Of a DNA stretch of 42,655 nt, positions 33,799-42,655 are shown piece after piece. Every line of letters begins with the position of its first letter. Positions within the stretch are counted from its first letter, which is position 1. The DNA is from Pseudomonadota bacterium (GTDB taxonomy: Bacteria; Pseudomonadota; Gammaproteobacteria; Burkholderiales; SHXO01), in contig JAEZCG010000235.1 of the NCBI GenBank assembly GCA_023430065.1, positions 1-42,655 on the forward strand. Direction: 5' to 3'. Both the position numbers and the translations under genes were made by a program. Under the pieces are notes generated by a model. The model saw only the letters and a list, made by a program, of their open reading frames with translations. It was not told the origin of the DNA and did no database searches.

Positions 33799-34551
33799 GT
33801 GAGCGATAACGAGCAAGGGTCCGAAACCTTTCTGTCCCACCTCGTCGAGCTGCGCGACCGCCTGCTGCGCGCAATCATCGCACTGCTGGTGGCGTTCCTG
33901 TGCCTCGTGCCGTTCGCCAAGCATATCTATGCCTGGTTGGCCAAGCCCATGCTGGCACAGCTGCCGGCCGGTGCGGCGATGATTGCGACCGAGGTCGCCT
34001 CGCCCTTCTTCATTCCCTTGAAGGTCACGCTGCTCGCCGCGATCGTGCTCGCGCTGCCGGTGATCCTGTATCAAGTCTGGGCATTCGTCGCGCCGGGACT
34101 GTATGCGCATGAGAAGAAGCTGGTTGCACCCCTCGTGATGTCCAGCACGGTGCTATTCCTGCTCGGGATGGCGTTCGCCTACTTCGTCGTGTTCCCGACG
34201 GTATTTCACGTCATGAAGACGTTCACCCCCGAAGGGGTGTCATGGATGCCGGATATCGGCTCCTACTTCAGCTTCGTGGTGGGGATGTTCATCGCCTTCG
34301 GCGTGACCTTCGAAGTTCCGGTCGCCGTCGTGCTGGCGGTCAAGGCCGGCATGGTGAGTGTCACCAAGCTGCGCGAGATACGGCCCTACGTGATCGTCGG
34401 CGCGTTCATCGTCGCGGCTGTGGTCACGCCACCCGACGTGTTGTCACAGCTGCTCCTCGCCGTGCCCCTGATCCTCCTCTACGAGGCAGGGATCATCGTG
34501 GCGTCGCTCGTCTCGCGGGGCCAGGCCGAACCGGAATCCGAGTATCAGTAA
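33799..34551 (+). CDS. tatC: Twin-arginine translocase subunit TatC
   Basis: 250 residues, GTG start. It is the polytopic receptor of the Tat system. The conserved N-terminal motif FLSHLVELRDRLLRA is present, then six membrane segments with PVILYQVWAFVAPGLYAHEKK, the FGVTFEVPV region and a C-terminal VTPPDVLSQLLLAVPLILLYE. It ends 14 bp from the convergent protease gene, so the two transcripts face each other with almost no spacer and no visible hairpin. Confidence 0.96.
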   Translation: MSDNEQGSETFLSHLVELRDRLLRAIIALLVAFLCLVPFAKHIYAWLAKPMLAQLPAGAAMIATEVASPFFIPLKVTLLAAIVLALPVILYQVWAFVAPGLYAHEKKLVAPLVMSSTVLFLLGMAFAYFVVFPTVFHVMKTFTPEGVSWMPDIGSYFSFVVGMFIAFGVTFEVPVAVVLAVKAGMVSVTKLREIRPYVIVGAFIVAAVVTPPDVLSQLLLAVPLILLYEAGIIVASLVSRGQAEPESEYQ

Positions 34552-34565
34552 CTTGGAGCGCGAGC

Positions 34566-35747
34566 TCAGTCGGGCTGGCGGTTCTTGATGGAGGGTCGGC
34601 GACCCACGGTGAGGTCGATCGACAGGCGTTCGCCACCCCTCAGGACGGTGAGCTTGGCCACCTCGCCCGGCCGCGAGGCGGCCACCGTGTTGAGCATCTC
34701 GAAGGAGTCGGGCACCGGCTTGCCGTGAACCTCCACCAGCACATCGCCCGGCTTCACACCAGCCCGCTCGGCGGGCCCGCCGCGCACGACGCCCGCAATG
34801 AGCACCCCCTGGGTGTCGCCCAGCTTGAAGGATTCCGCGAGTTCGGGTGTGATGTCCTGGACCTCGACGCCGATCCAGCCGCGCGTCACGGATCCGGTCT
34901 GGATGATCTGCTCCAATACCTGCCGCGCCAGGCTCACGGGGATGGCGAACCCGATGCCGAGCGAGCCGCCGCTGCGCGAGTAGATCGCCGTGTTGATGCC
35001 GACCAGATTGCCCTCGTTGTCGACCAGCGCCCCGCCGGAGTTGCCGGGGTTGATCGCCGCATCGGTCTGGATGAAGTTCTCGAATGTGTTGATGCCCAGA
35101 TGGGTGCGGCCGAGTGCGCTCACGATGCCCATCGTCACCGTCTGACCGACACCGAAAGGATTGCCGATGGCGAGTACGACATCGCCCACTTCGAGTCCTT
35201 CGACGCGGCCGAACGTGATGGCGGGCAACTGCTCCATGTCGATGCGCAGCACGGCCAGATCCGATTCCGGGTCGGTACCGACGAGCTGGGCCACTGCGTG
35301 ACGGCCGTCGTTGAGTGCCACTTCGATCTCGTCGGCTGCCTCGATCACGTGGTTGTTGGTCAGGATGAATCCCTCCGAACCGACGATCACACCCGAGCCC
35401 AGGCTGGAGCTGCGCTGCGCATCGTCTTCGAGCTGGTCCCCGAAGAAGCGCCGAAACAACGGGTCGTCCATGAAAGGGTGGCGGGGCATCTTCACCTGCT
35501 TGCTGGTGAAGATGTTCACGACCGACGGCATGGCCTTGTTCGCCGCCGCGCTGAACGAGGGGTGGAGGGCCCCCGAGACGGGCACCGGCTTGCCCTCGGC
35601 GCTGTTCGACTCCGTGATGGTGACCACCCCGTTGCCGGCCTGCTGCGTCCGCAGCGGCAGCAGATCGGGCCGAAGGGTTGACACCACCAGTAGCAACGCC
35701 AGGGCGATCGTCGTCGCCTGGGCAAATACCAACCACAACTTGCGCAT
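34566..35747 (-). CDS. Membrane-anchored DegQ/DegS-type trypsin-PDZ protease
   Basis: 393 residues from the ATG at 35747. An N-terminal hydrophobic anchor (about 4-23, LWLVFAQATTIALALLLVV) lacks a clear cleavage site. The trypsin domain has catalytic His133 (TNNHVIE), Asp163 (ESDLAVLRID) and Ser237 (NPGNSGGAL). One PDZ domain follows (RGWIGVEVQDITPELAESF...GVLIAGVVRGGPAERAGVKPGD). Single PDZ plus anchor is the DegS/AlgW layout, used in regulated proteolysis of anti-sigma factors, though DegQ-like quality control is also possible. It is located between tatC and rplM. A candidate -10 GATAAT lies upstream. Confidence 0.93.
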   Translation of the reverse strand: MRKLWLVFAQATTIALALLLVVSTLRPDLLPLRTQQAGNGVVTITESNSAEGKPVPVSGALHPSFSAAANKAMPSVVNIFTSKQVKMPRHPFMDDPLFRRFFGDQLEDDAQRSSSLGSGVIVGSEGFILTNNHVIEAADEIEVALNDGRHAVAQLVGTDPESDLAVLRIDMEQLPAITFGRVEGLEVGDVVLAIGNPFGVGQTVTMGIVSALGRTHLGINTFENFIQTDAAINPGNSGGALVDNEGNLVGINTAIYSRSGGSLGIGFAIPVSLARQVLEQIIQTGSVTRGWIGVEVQDITPELAESFKLGDTQGVLIAGVVRGGPAERAGVKPGDVLVEVHGKPVPDSFEMLNTVAASRPGEVAKLTVLRGGERLSIDLTVGRRPSIKNRQPD

Positions 35748-35798
35748 ATATGAGAACGCCCGGGACCGGGCAGGTCGGAAGGCCAGAGAGCCATCCGA

Positions 35799-35804
35799 AT
35801 TATC
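35799..35804 (-). promoter_or_regulatory. Possible -10 box (GATAAT) for the PDZ protease
   Basis: Minus-strand GATAAT lies about 51 nt before the protease ATG in the divergent gap with rplM. The -35 is poor. Confidence 0.35.
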
Positions 35805-35867
35805 GCAAAAGGACGGTGACTTAGGAATCAGCGGGCCTTGTCGCCATGCCGGCACGCCGTCCCGGGT

Positions 35868-35897
35868 TTGACAGCCCTTCCAACTTTCCCTTATGAT
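35868..35897 (+). promoter_or_regulatory. Sigma-70 promoter of rplM-rpsI
   Basis: TTGACA (35868-35873) and TATGAT (35892-35897) are separated by 18 bp and followed by a GC-rich discriminator (TCGCGGC). Both hexamers are at or near consensus. It predicts a leader of about 45 nt before the rplM ATG, where L13 autoregulation could act; that role is known for E. coli and only inferred here. Confidence 0.85.
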
Positions 35898-35949
35898 TCG
35901 CGGCTTTCGCTGGTTCGGCCAGCGACCACTCTCAGCCGTTGGGATCCAC

Positions 35950-36378
35950 ATGAAGACGTTTTCAGCCAAGCCGCACGAAGTCCGGCGTGACTGGTTTGTG
36001 ATCGACGCGACCGACAAGGTACTCGGGCGGCTCGCCGTCGAAGTTGCCCGCCGGCTGCGCGGCAAGCACAAGGCCATCTTCACCCCGCACGTCGACACCG
36101 GCGATTACATCGTGGTGGTCAACGCGCAGAAGCTGCGTGTGACGGGCAACAAGGCCGACGACAAGGTGTACTACCGCCACAGCCAGTTCGCCGGCGGTCT
36201 CAAGAGCACCACGTTCGCGAAGCTGCAAGGTCAATTCCCGACGCGAGCGCTGGAGAAGGCGGTCAAGGGCATGCTGCCCAAGGGCCCGCTGGGCTCGGCA
36301 ATGCTCCGCAAGCTGAAGGTATACGCCGGTGCGGACCATCCGCACAGCGCCCAGCAACCGCAGGAACTCAAGATCTAG
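35950..36378 (+). CDS. rplM: 50S ribosomal protein L13
   Basis: 142 residues from the ATG at 35950, identical in length to E. coli L13; the open frame upstream of it is leader. Family sequence includes [59 protein letters not shown] and [19 protein letters not shown]. It is driven by the promoter at 35868-35897 and followed 20 bp later by rpsI. Confidence 0.98.
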   Translation: MKTFSAKPHEVRRDWFVIDATDKVLGRLAVEVARRLRGKHKAIFTPHVDTGDYIVVVNAQKLRVTGNKADDKVYYRHSQFAGGLKSTTFAKLQGQFPTRALEKAVKGMLPKGPLGSAMLRKLKVYAGADHPHSAQQPQELKI

Positions 36379-36398
36379 ACAATCAGGCACCTCTTACC

Positions 36399-36797
36399 AT
36401 GGCCATCGCGCAACAGCAATACTATGGGACCGGTCGACGCAAGAGCGCCGTCGCGCGCGTGTTCCTCCGCCCCGGCAAGGGCAATATCCAAGTCAACGGC
36501 AAGGCCGTGGACGAGTTCTTCTCGCGCGAAACCGGCCGCATGGTCGTGCGCCAGCCGCTCGAGGCTTCCAATCACCTGAGCACGTTCGATATCCTCGTCA
36601 ACGTCAAGGGTGGTGGCGAGTCGGGCCAGGCGGGTGCGGTACGGCATGGTATTACCCGTGCGCTGATCAGCTACGACGCTGAACTCAAGCCGGTGCTCAA
36701 GAAGGCCGGACTGGTGACGCGCGATGCGCGCGAGGTCGAGCGAAAGAAGGTGGGTCTGCACAAGGCGCGCAGGCGGAAGCAGTTCTCCAAGCGCTGA
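36399..36797 (+). CDS. rpsI: 30S ribosomal protein S9
   Basis: 132 residues. The conserved N-terminus [19 protein letters not shown] and the basic tail [20 protein letters not shown], which reaches the ribosomal P site, are intact. It is co-transcribed with rplM and ends at the strong terminator at 36816-36845. Confidence 0.98.
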   Translation: MAIAQQQYYGTGRRKSAVARVFLRPGKGNIQVNGKAVDEFFSRETGRMVVRQPLEASNHLSTFDILVNVKGGGESGQAGAVRHGITRALISYDAELKPVLKKAGLVTRDAREVERKKVGLHKARRRKQFSKR

Positions 36798-36815
36798 TCG
36801 TCCCCTTCGGACACC

Positions 36816-36845
36816 CAAAAAGCCGCCTGCACGGGCGGCTTTTTG
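36816..36845 (+). terminator. Rho-independent terminator after rpsI
   Basis: Stem AGCCGCC (36821-36827) pairs with GGCGGCT (36834-36840) around a 6-nt loop, flanked by an A-run before and a T-run after. It separates the ribosomal operon from argC. Confidence 0.9.
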
Positions 36846-36878
36846 TTTTTCAGAACACGGCAGAGGAGGTGAGGTCCC

Positions 36879-37907
36879 ATGGTCAAGGTAGGGATAGTGG
36901 GCGGTACGGGCTACACCGGCGTCGAGTTGCTGCGCCTCCTGGTGCGCCACCCACGGGCGCAGCTGCAGGCGATCACCTCGCGCAGGGAAGCGGGGACCGC
37001 GGTGGCGGATATGTTCCCAAGCCTGCGGCGCCACGTGGATCTCGCGTTCAGCGACCCGGAATCGGGCGTCCTGGAGAAGTGCGACGTGGTCTTTTTCGCC
37101 ACGCCGAACGGCGTCGCGATGCAGCAGGCGCGGGGACTGGTCGAGGCGGGTGTCCGCATCGTCGATCTGGCTGCAGATTTCCGCATCCAGGACGTTAGCG
37201 TGTGGGAGAAGTGGTACGGCATGACCCACGCCTGTCCCGACCTCGTGGCGGAGGCGGTCTACGGCCTGCCCGAGGTGAATCGCGAGGCAATCCGGGCCGC
37301 CCGCATCGTCGCGAACCCGGGCTGCTATCCGACCGCGGTGCAGCTGGGATTCCTGCCGCTCGTCGAGTCGGGCATCGCCGACCTGCAGTCGCTGATTGCC
37401 GACGCGAAGTCCGGCGTCAGTGGGGCAGGCCGGAAGGCCGAGACCCATATTCTTTTTTCCGAGGCTGCCGATAACTTCAAGGCATACGGGGTGGGCGGCC
37501 ACCGGCACCTGCCGGAGATCGTCCAGGGCCTCGAGCGGGTGGCGAAGAAGTCCGTGGGTCTGACCTTCGTTCCGCATCTGACACCGATCATCCGCGGTAT
37601 TCACGCGACGCTTTACGTGCGCATGCTCGACACCATCGATCTTCAGCAGCTCTACAGCGCTCGGTACGCGTCCGAGCCCTTCGTGGACGTGCTGCCGACC
37701 GGGAGCCATCCGGACACGCGCAGCGTGCGCGGGGCGAATCTGTGCCGAATCGCCGTCCACACGCCGGGTGGGGGACGCACCGGCGTGATCCTCTCCGTCA
37801 TCGACAACCTGGTGAAGGGGGCGGCGGGGCAAGCCGTACAGAACTTCAATCTGATGTTCGGTTTTGCCGAGACAACCGCCCTGGAGGCCCCGGCACTGCT
37901 GCCATGA
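36879..37907 (+). CDS. argC: N-acetyl-gamma-glutamyl-phosphate reductase
   Basis: 342 residues, preceded by GAGGAGGTGAGG. NADPH-dependent third step of arginine synthesis. The Rossmann motif [18 protein letters not shown] and the catalytic Cys149 in [11 protein letters not shown] are clear, and [10 protein letters not shown] carries the active-site His. It is type 1 by length. The stop overlaps the start of the next gene (ATGATG), so the downstream coiled-coil gene is probably translated in a coupled way. Confidence 0.97.
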   Translation: MVKVGIVGGTGYTGVELLRLLVRHPRAQLQAITSRREAGTAVADMFPSLRRHVDLAFSDPESGVLEKCDVVFFATPNGVAMQQARGLVEAGVRIVDLAADFRIQDVSVWEKWYGMTHACPDLVAEAVYGLPEVNREAIRAARIVANPGCYPTAVQLGFLPLVESGIADLQSLIADAKSGVSGAGRKAETHILFSEAADNFKAYGVGGHRHLPEIVQGLERVAKKSVGLTFVPHLTPIIRGIHATLYVRMLDTIDLQQLYSARYASEPFVDVLPTGSHPDTRSVRGANLCRIAVHTPGGGRTGVILSVIDNLVKGAAGQAVQNFNLMFGFAETTALEAPALLP

Positions 37908-38641
37908 TGCTCCGCCGTTCCCTGCATCGACTCGCTGCACCGCGAGTATCCGTGCACACGCCTCTGCCGTGGTACATGCGCGTGTCGCTGGCGGTGCTGG
38001 GAGGCGTCGCGCTGCTGGCGCTCGCATTGGGAACGTACCGGGCGGGGCAAGCGATGGGTGCGCTGCCCGGGGAGATGACCAGGGAGTTCGCGTCGCTTGC
38101 CAAGGAAGCAGACGTGCTGCGCACCGAGAATGCCCAGCTGCGCGCCAAGCTCACCGAATTCGAACATCGGGTGCAGATCGAACAGACCGCCCACGGCAGT
38201 CTGCAGGGGCAGATGAAAGCACTCTCGGACGAGAACGCGGACCTGAAGGCGGAGCTGGCGTTCTTTCACACGCTGATGAATGCAGGTGGCTCGACCGGTG
38301 CGCAGGGGGTCACCGTCGAGCGCTTTCGCGTGAAGCGCGACGTGGTGCCCGGCGAGTATCGCTACCAGTTGCTGGTGGCACAGGCGCGGACGCGTAGCCG
38401 TGCGTTCTCCGGCAGGATCGAACTGATCGTGGATATCGAGCGTGGCGGACGCAGCGAAGTGGTCGTGTTTCCGCAGTCTGCGGAGGCCCGTCCGTCATAC
38501 GGCCTGCGCTTCAAGTTCTACCAGCGGGTGGATGGATTGTTCCGGGTGGCGCCTGACGCGCGCGTTCATCGCGTCCAGGTGCGTGTGCTCGAGGATGGCG
38601 TGAGCACACCCGTGTCATCGCAAACCGTGAGCGTATCGTGA
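37904..38641 (+). CDS. DUF6776-like membrane coiled-coil protein
   Basis: 245 residues from the ATG at 37904, overlapping the argC stop by 4 bp. One membrane helix (about 24-48, [20 protein letters not shown]) is followed by a long coiled coil (about 60-120: [40 protein letters not shown]) and a beta-rich periplasmic domain ([32 protein letters not shown]). This layout is known from the uncharacterised family found next to bactofilin genes in betaproteobacteria. The bactofilin starts 10 bp downstream, which suggests a membrane partner for it; function is otherwise unknown. Confidence 0.85.
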   Translation: MMLRRSLHRLAAPRVSVHTPLPWYMRVSLAVLGGVALLALALGTYRAGQAMGALPGEMTREFASLAKEADVLRTENAQLRAKLTEFEHRVQIEQTAHGSLQGQMKALSDENADLKAELAFFHTLMNAGGSTGAQGVTVERFRVKRDVVPGEYRYQLLVAQARTRSRAFSGRIELIVDIERGGRSEVVVFPQSAEARPSYGLRFKFYQRVDGLFRVAPDARVHRVQVRVLEDGVSTPVSSQTVSVS

Positions 38642-38651
38642 CGGAGGAGTG

Positions 38652-39065
38652 ATGTTTGGAGGCAAGGTAAGCAAGCCGCAGAACCGAATCGACAGCCTCA
38701 TCGGCGAAGGCACCGTGGTCGATGGCGACATCACGTTCGCCGGGGGACTGCGCATCGATGGCCGCGTGCGCGGCAACGTCTGCGCAGCCGACAACCAGCC
38801 CTCGACCCTGGTGCTCAGCGAGAAAGCGCGTGTGGATGGGGAAATCCACGTCTCGCACGTGGTGGTAAACGGGGCCATCTTCGGTCCGTTGTTTGCCAGC
38901 GAGTACGTCGAACTGCAGGCCAAGGCCAACGTTTCCGGTGACATTCACTACCGAACCCTGGAGATCCAACTCGGCGCGGTCATCCAGGGGCGGCTGGTGC
39001 ACCAGGGGCAGACCCATGAGGCCCAGGTCATCCCGCTGGCGGCGGTTGAATCCGCAAGCAATTGA
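38652..39065 (+). CDS. Bactofilin
   Basis: 137 residues. The ATG at 38652 is chosen over a GTG three bases upstream because GGAGG (38643-38647) is better spaced. The right-handed beta-helix repeat of bactofilins runs through the centre: DSLIGEGTVVDGDITFAGGL, RIDGRVRGNV, VLSEKARVDGEIHVSHVVVNG and VELQAKANVSGDIHYRTLEI. Bactofilins polymerise without nucleotide and scaffold cell-wall enzymes, often M23 peptidases; one is encoded nearby (39.5-40.8 kb). The start is coupled to the DUF6776-like gene upstream. Confidence 0.94.
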   Translation: MFGGKVSKPQNRIDSLIGEGTVVDGDITFAGGLRIDGRVRGNVCAADNQPSTLVLSEKARVDGEIHVSHVVVNGAIFGPLFASEYVELQAKANVSGDIHYRTLEIQLGAVIQGRLVHQGQTHEAQVIPLAAVESASN

Positions 39066-39114
39066 CCCCAGGTGCGGAGGGCGGGACAATCAAGTTTCGC
39101 TCAAGAGGTAACGA

Positions 39115-39465
39115 ATGAACGCAGTCACCGACATGCCAGCCCCGCTCGTCTTCACCGACAGTGCCGCCAACAAGGTCCGGGACCTGATCGAGGAAGAAGG
39201 CAACCCCGGGCTCAAGCTGCGGGTGTTCGTCAGTGGGGGAGGTTGCTCCGGCTTCCAGTACGGCTTCACGTTCGACGAGGCGTCCAATGAGGACGATACG
39301 GCGATGGAGAAGAACGGCGTTACGCTGCTCATCGATGCGATGAGCTACCAGTATCTGGTGGGGGCCGAGATCGACTATCAGGAAAGCGCCGAGGGCGCGC
39401 AGTTCGTGATCAAGAATCCGAATGCCACATCGACCTGCGGGTGCGGCTCGTCCTTCTCCGCCTGA
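39115..39465 (+). CDS. erpA: Iron-sulfur cluster insertion protein ErpA
   Basis: 116 residues. A-type Fe-S carrier with the three conserved cysteines Cys44 ([11 protein letters not shown]) and Cys108/Cys110 ([10 protein letters not shown]). The N-terminus [29 protein letters not shown] (11-39) and the acidic mid-region favour ErpA over IscA. It transfers clusters to apo-enzymes such as isoprenoid-synthesis IspG and IspH. It ends at a shared terminator facing the M23 gene. Confidence 0.95.
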   Translation: MNAVTDMPAPLVFTDSAANKVRDLIEEEGNPGLKLRVFVSGGGCSGFQYGFTFDEASNEDDTAMEKNGVTLLIDAMSYQYLVGAEIDYQESAEGAQFVIKNPNATSTCGCGSSFSA

Positions 39466-39487
39466 CCGGGTCGACAGCCGTAAGACC

Positions 39488-39514
39488 AAAAAGGGGCGCC
39501 GCGGCGCCCCTTTC
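39488..39514. terminator. Bidirectional terminator between erpA and the M23 peptidase gene
   Basis: AAAGGGGCGCC (39490-39500) and GGCGCCCCTTT (39503-39513) form an 11-bp stem with A-runs on the left and T-runs on the right, so both convergent genes gain a hairpin followed by a U-run. Confidence 0.88.
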
Positions 39515-39534
39515 GCTTTGCAGGGGTTTTCCGG

Positions 39535-40842
39535 TCAGTTGACCTGAGCCAGGTTGGCGTCGCGGATCAGATCGAGGCGCTCGATCAGGGGAGCGGTCTG
39601 CTCCTGGAAGGCCTGGCGGGAATCGCGAGAAATCGGCATCGCTGCCGGAATCGACTCGCTCAGCGGGTTGCGGTGCATGCCGTGCACCAGGAATTCGTAG
39701 TGCAGATGCGGGCCGCTGGCGAGGCCGGTCATCCCGACATAGCCGATGACGTCTCCCTGGTGGATACGCTGCCCGGCGCGCAGCCGGTCGGCAAAGCCGG
39801 ACAGGTGCGCATAGAGCGTCGAATACCCGTTCCGGTGCTGGAGCACGACGACCTTGCCGTAACCCCCCTTCCTGCCGACGAACTGGACGGTTCCGTCGGC
39901 CGTCGCCCGCACGCGGGTACCGACGGGGGCAGCGTAGTCGACGCCCTTATGGGCACGGATGACGTTCAAGACAGGATGCAGGCGGGCGGTGGTGAACCCC
40001 GATGTGATACGTGAGAACTCGAGCGGCGAGCGAAGGAAGGCGCGCCGGACGTTCTTGCCTTCAGGCGTGTAGTAGCTGCCCTTTCCGGATTCGTCCTCGA
40101 AGTAGACGGCTTGATAGCTGAGACCGCGGTTGACGAACTGCGCGGCCACGATCCTGCCGGGTCGGACGTACTCCCCCTCGCGATAGACCGCCTCGTAGAT
40201 CACCGAGAAGCGGTCGCCGGGGTGGAGATCCCGATGGAAATCGACCTCGCTGGAGAAGATGTCTGCCAGCTGCATCGCCACGGCGTCACTGAGGCCTGCG
40301 GAATCGGTGGCTGCGAACAGGGAGGTGCGCACCTCGCCGGACGACATGACCAGCTGAGTCGTCGTTTCCTGTTGATCCTGCTCCACCACGAACCCGGTCG
40401 TGTCGCGGCGCAGCAAGAATTCGCTGCCGTCGGCATTGGCAAACCGCATGGAGACCAGCTTGCCGTCCCCGGTCGTGACGGCTCGTATGCTGCGTCCCGG
40501 CAGGAGGCGCTGCATCGTCCGGGCCGCTGCCCCGCTGAGCAGGAAGGCCCGCGCCTCGGCATCGTCGATCTCGAGGCGGGATAGCACCGCACCGATCGTA
40601 TCGCCACGCTGGATGCGTTCCTCGCGCCAGTAGCGATCCTGCTCGAGGGCAATCTCGTCCGATGCAACAGCGATCTGCAGGTGCTGAACGATATCCTGAC
40701 GCTCCACGTCATCCGTGGCAGTGTCAGGTGCGATGCCGAAGGCGGCGACGACGCCCAGAAGCGGCAGCGTCGACAGCGCGAGGAGCATGCGGGCACGGCG
40801 ACGCCGGGACGCCAATGTCTTTTCGGATAGAATCACTGGCAC
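39535..40842 (-). CDS. M23 metallo-endopeptidase (MepM-like)
   Basis: 435 residues from a GTG at 40842; a TTG at 40854 would add four, and an internal ATG at 40788 is also possible. A membrane segment ([20 protein letters not shown]) near the N-terminus is followed by a LysM/OapA-like region ([17 protein letters not shown]) and the peptidase domain. Its zinc motif is HxxxD in [11 protein letters not shown] plus HLH in SGPHLHYEF, all intact. It probably cleaves peptidoglycan cross-links during cell elongation. It faces erpA and lies 470 bp from the bactofilin gene. The anhydro-MurNAc kinase gene often found between erpA and this gene is absent. Confidence 0.92.
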   Translation of the reverse strand: MPVILSEKTLASRRRRARMLLALSTLPLLGVVAAFGIAPDTATDDVERQDIVQHLQIAVASDEIALEQDRYWREERIQRGDTIGAVLSRLEIDDAEARAFLLSGAAARTMQRLLPGRSIRAVTTGDGKLVSMRFANADGSEFLLRRDTTGFVVEQDQQETTTQLVMSSGEVRTSLFAATDSAGLSDAVAMQLADIFSSEVDFHRDLHPGDRFSVIYEAVYREGEYVRPGRIVAAQFVNRGLSYQAVYFEDESGKGSYYTPEGKNVRRAFLRSPLEFSRITSGFTTARLHPVLNVIRAHKGVDYAAPVGTRVRATADGTVQFVGRKGGYGKVVVLQHRNGYSTLYAHLSGFADRLRAGQRIHQGDVIGYVGMTGLASGPHLHYEFLVHGMHRNPLSESIPAAMPISRDSRQAFQEQTAPLIERLDLIRDANLAQVN

Positions 40843-40926
40843 GTTCGATGTCAAAGTTGCGGCAGCGTAGCAGAAAACCCCTGGCCTGTCTCAAGGGGGA
40901 TGGTTGCACCGGAACGGCCCTTCCTG

Positions 40927-42132
40927 ATGGCGCACATGCACGGGGTAGAAGAGAGTCTCGCCGAGATCAAGCGGGGCAGCGACGAGTTGATCGTCGAGCA
41001 GGAACTGATCGATCGTTTGCGCGGCCGCCCGCTGCGCGTCAAAGCGGGTTTCGATCCCACGGCGCCGGATCTGCATCTCGGGCACACGGTGCTGCTCAAC
41101 AAGATGCGCCAGTTCCAGGCGCTGGGTCACCACGTCATCTTCCTCATCGGCGATTTCACCGGCATGATCGGGGATCCGACCGGAAAGAATGCCACCCGCC
41201 CCCCGCTGTCACCCGAGCAGATCGAGGAGAACGCCAGGACCTACAAGGATCAGGTGTTCAAGATTCTGGATCCGGACAGGACGGAGATCGCTTACAACTC
41301 CGCCTGGTTCGGTCCCATGGGGGCGGCCGACCTCATCAAGCTCGCCGCCCGGTACACCGTCGCCCGCATGCTCGAGCGCGAAGACTTCGGCAAGCGCTAC
41401 CGGGGTGGGCTCCCGATTGCGGTGCACGAGTTCCTCTATCCGCTCATCCAGGGCTACGATTCGGTTGCCCTGCGGGCAGACGTGGAATTGGGCGGCACCG
41501 ACCAGAAATTCAACCTGCTGGTCGGCCGGGAACTGCAGAAGGATTATGGGCAGCGGCCGCAGTGCGTCCTCACCATGCCTCTGCTGGAAGGCCTGGACGG
41601 CGTCAACAAGATGTCCAAGTCGCTGGGCAACTATGTCGGGATCAACGAGCCGCCCGGAGAGATGTTCGGCAAGTTGATGTCCATCTCCGACGACCTGATG
41701 TGGCGCTACATCGACCTGCTTTCCTTCGAGCCGCTCGCCGTCGTGCAACGCTGGCGCTCGGACGTGGCGGCGGGTGCCAATCCGCGCGACGTGAAAGTGA
41801 CCTTTGCGAAGGAGATCGTCGCCCGCTTCCACGGCCATCCAGCCGCCGAGCGTGCGGAGGCCGATTTCCAGGCGCGCTTCCGCCAAGGCCAGATTCCGGA
41901 CGAAATGCCCGAGCACGTACTTGCGCTGGAACGGGAGGAGCTGGCTCTGACGCAGATCCTCAAGGCAACCGGCCTCACCGCCAGTACCTCGGAGGCGATG
42001 CGCATGATCGACCAAGGGGGCGTGCGGATGGACGGCCAGCGCGTCAGCGACAAGGCGCTTGCCTTGCGCCGCGGTGGCCCGTTCGTGCTGCAGGTCGGCA
42101 AGCGCAAGTTCGCACGCGTCACGCTCACCTAG
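40927..42132 (+). CDS. tyrS: Tyrosyl-tRNA synthetase
   Basis: 401 residues from the ATG at 40927; an in-frame ATG at 40900 would add nine residues but sits too close to its G-rich stretch. Class I signature HLGH (50-53) in [25 protein letters not shown] loop intact (228-232) and a C-terminal S4 RNA-binding domain ([20 protein letters not shown]). The KMSKS/HLGH form and length fit the TyrRZ (type 2) group. It is divergent from the M23 gene and followed by the rRNA operon. Confidence 0.95.
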   Translation: MAHMHGVEESLAEIKRGSDELIVEQELIDRLRGRPLRVKAGFDPTAPDLHLGHTVLLNKMRQFQALGHHVIFLIGDFTGMIGDPTGKNATRPPLSPEQIEENARTYKDQVFKILDPDRTEIAYNSAWFGPMGAADLIKLAARYTVARMLEREDFGKRYRGGLPIAVHEFLYPLIQGYDSVALRADVELGGTDQKFNLLVGRELQKDYGQRPQCVLTMPLLEGLDGVNKMSKSLGNYVGINEPPGEMFGKLMSISDDLMWRYIDLLSFEPLAVVQRWRSDVAAGANPRDVKVTFAKEIVARFHGHPAAERAEADFQARFRQGQIPDEMPEHVLALEREELALTQILKATGLTASTSEAMRMIDQGGVRMDGQRVSDKALALRRGGPFVLQVGKRKFARVTLT

Positions 42133-42311
42133 TCTGCTGGCGGGGAACTCCTGCGCAGACGCATTGCCTCAATGTTGGCAGGCGCAATGTCCATCCATAA
42201 CGATCCGGGAAGCGCTGTCGAAACCCGGGCTTCGAAAGGTCTCTGTTCTCCCTTCGTCCTGCAGCGGTTCTCGCGTGTGTTGGTCTGCATCGAGATTTTC
42301 CGTTTGCGGGG
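42133..42311. other. tyrS-rrn intergenic spacer without recognised gene
   Basis: 179 bp of moderate GC between the tyrS stop and the rrn -35. No open frame with a coding signature, tRNA or clear terminator was seen. It probably contains upstream activating sequence for the rRNA promoter. Confidence 0.6.
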
Positions 42312-42339
42312 TTGACCCAAGAAGTTGGCTCTGTATAAT
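42312..42339 (+). promoter_or_regulatory. rRNA operon promoter
   Basis: TTGACC (42312-42317) and a perfect TATAAT (42334-42339) are separated by 16 bp and followed by the GC-rich discriminator GCGCGGCT, the layout of strong, growth-rate-controlled rrn promoters. Confidence 0.92.
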
Positions 42340-42349
42340 GCGCGGCTCT

Positions 42350-42366
42350 CGTCGACTCGGTCGACG
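42350..42366 (+). promoter_or_regulatory. boxB-like hairpin in the rrn leader
   Basis: CGTCGAC and GTCGACG form a 7-bp stem with a 3-nt loop just upstream of boxA, matching the boxB-boxA order of rRNA antitermination leaders. Confidence 0.6.
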
Positions 42367-42368
42367 CC

Positions 42369-42380
42369 GCTCTTTAAAAA
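42369..42380 (+). promoter_or_regulatory. boxA-like antitermination element
   Basis: GCTCTTTAAAAA closely matches the rrn boxA core (TGCTCTTTAACA), the NusB/NusE binding site, directly after the hairpin. Confidence 0.75.
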
Positions 42381-42585
42381 CTCACAGCCGATAGGTGTGG
42401 GCGCTTGGTCGGTCCGAAGGCGTCTTTGTTGGGTGGTTTGGTCTGGTGAATAGCTGGGCTGAAGCGCCTGACGATAAGCTTTGGATAGAGAAGTGCTCGC
42501 ACGGTAGATAGGTTTGAGGTTCTGCCTGGGGGTTTGGATTCTGGGTGGGATTTCGAGTCAGACATTCCGTCGAGTTTTAGGATTT

Positions 42586-42655
42586 GAACTGAAGAGTTTG
42601 ATCCTGGCTCAGATTGAACGCTGGCGGCATGCTTTACACATGCAAGTCGAACGGC
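42586..42655 (+). rRNA. rrs: 16S ribosomal RNA, 5' end only
   Basis: The universal start GAAGAGTTTGATCCTGGCTC is followed by ATTGAACGCTGGCGGCATGC and then TTTACACATGCAAGTCGAAC, typical of betaproteobacterial 16S. By alignment with E. coli position 6 the mature end lies near 42586. The gene continues beyond the window. The roughly 200-nt leader from 42381 to 42585 contains no other recognised element. Confidence 0.97.

Overview
The window reads as GC-rich betaproteobacterial chromosome. The evidence is the start of a 16S rRNA gene with betaproteobacterial-looking helix sequence at the right edge, the linked order mla - ABC-2 exporter - bolA - murA - hisGDCBHAFIE - HIT - tatABC, and the neighbourhood rplM-rpsI / argC / coiled-coil protein / bactofilin / erpA / M23 peptidase / tyrS. 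No insertion sequence, phage, CRISPR array or complete tRNA gene was seen.

Layout. (1) 1-3.3 kb: the 3' part of a regulator with two winged-helix segments, a small cytoplasmic beta-propeller protein, and glnS on the minus strand. (2) 3.4-19.1 kb, all minus strand: the most unusual part of the window. It is a compact set of 14 genes with stop/start overlaps at most junctions, encoding a type IV filament machine of MSHA type: secretin, TPR/membrane protein, GspE-like ATPase, GspF-like platform protein, GspL/PilM-PilN-like, PilO-like and PilP/GspC-like assembly proteins, a large PilX-like protein and two prepilins. It also encodes an ExeA/MshM-type AAA protein, a sigma-54 activator, and a split ABC-2 transporter whose ATPase is the first gene and whose permease lies near the end. 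The last prepilin gene stands apart behind its own good -24/-12 (sigma-54) promoter, which gives the activator an obvious local target. (3) 19.2-24.4 kb, plus strand: mlaFEDCB (retrograde phospholipid transport, without mlaA), a YadG/YadH-type ABC-2 exporter and a BolA/IbaG-family gene. (4) 24.4-34.6 kb: murA, then a nearly complete histidine operon with short-form HisG and monofunctional HisB, a HIT protein, and tatABC. (5) 34.6-42.1 kb: a membrane-anchored trypsin/PDZ protease (minus), ribosomal genes rplM-rpsI, argC, a DUF6776-like coiled-coil protein, bactofilin, erpA, a convergent M23 endopeptidase (minus) and tyrS. (6) 42.3 kb to the end: a strong rrn promoter, a leader with boxB/boxA-like elements and the first about 70 nt of 16S rRNA.

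How it works together. Most of the plus-strand half is housekeeping: envelope lipid homeostasis, peptidoglycan, histidine and arginine synthesis, Tat export and translation. The minus-strand block is an accessory envelope machine. Its gene content predicts a pilus or pseudopilus that crosses the outer membrane through a lipoprotein secretin, with an ABC transporter encoded as an integral part of the same transcription unit and under sigma-54 control. Three details make it worth study: the Walker A lysine of the AAA protein is replaced by cysteine, one pseudopilin-type globular module occurs three times across two neighbouring proteins, and EF-hand-like loops lie close to cysteine pairs in two of the filament subunits.
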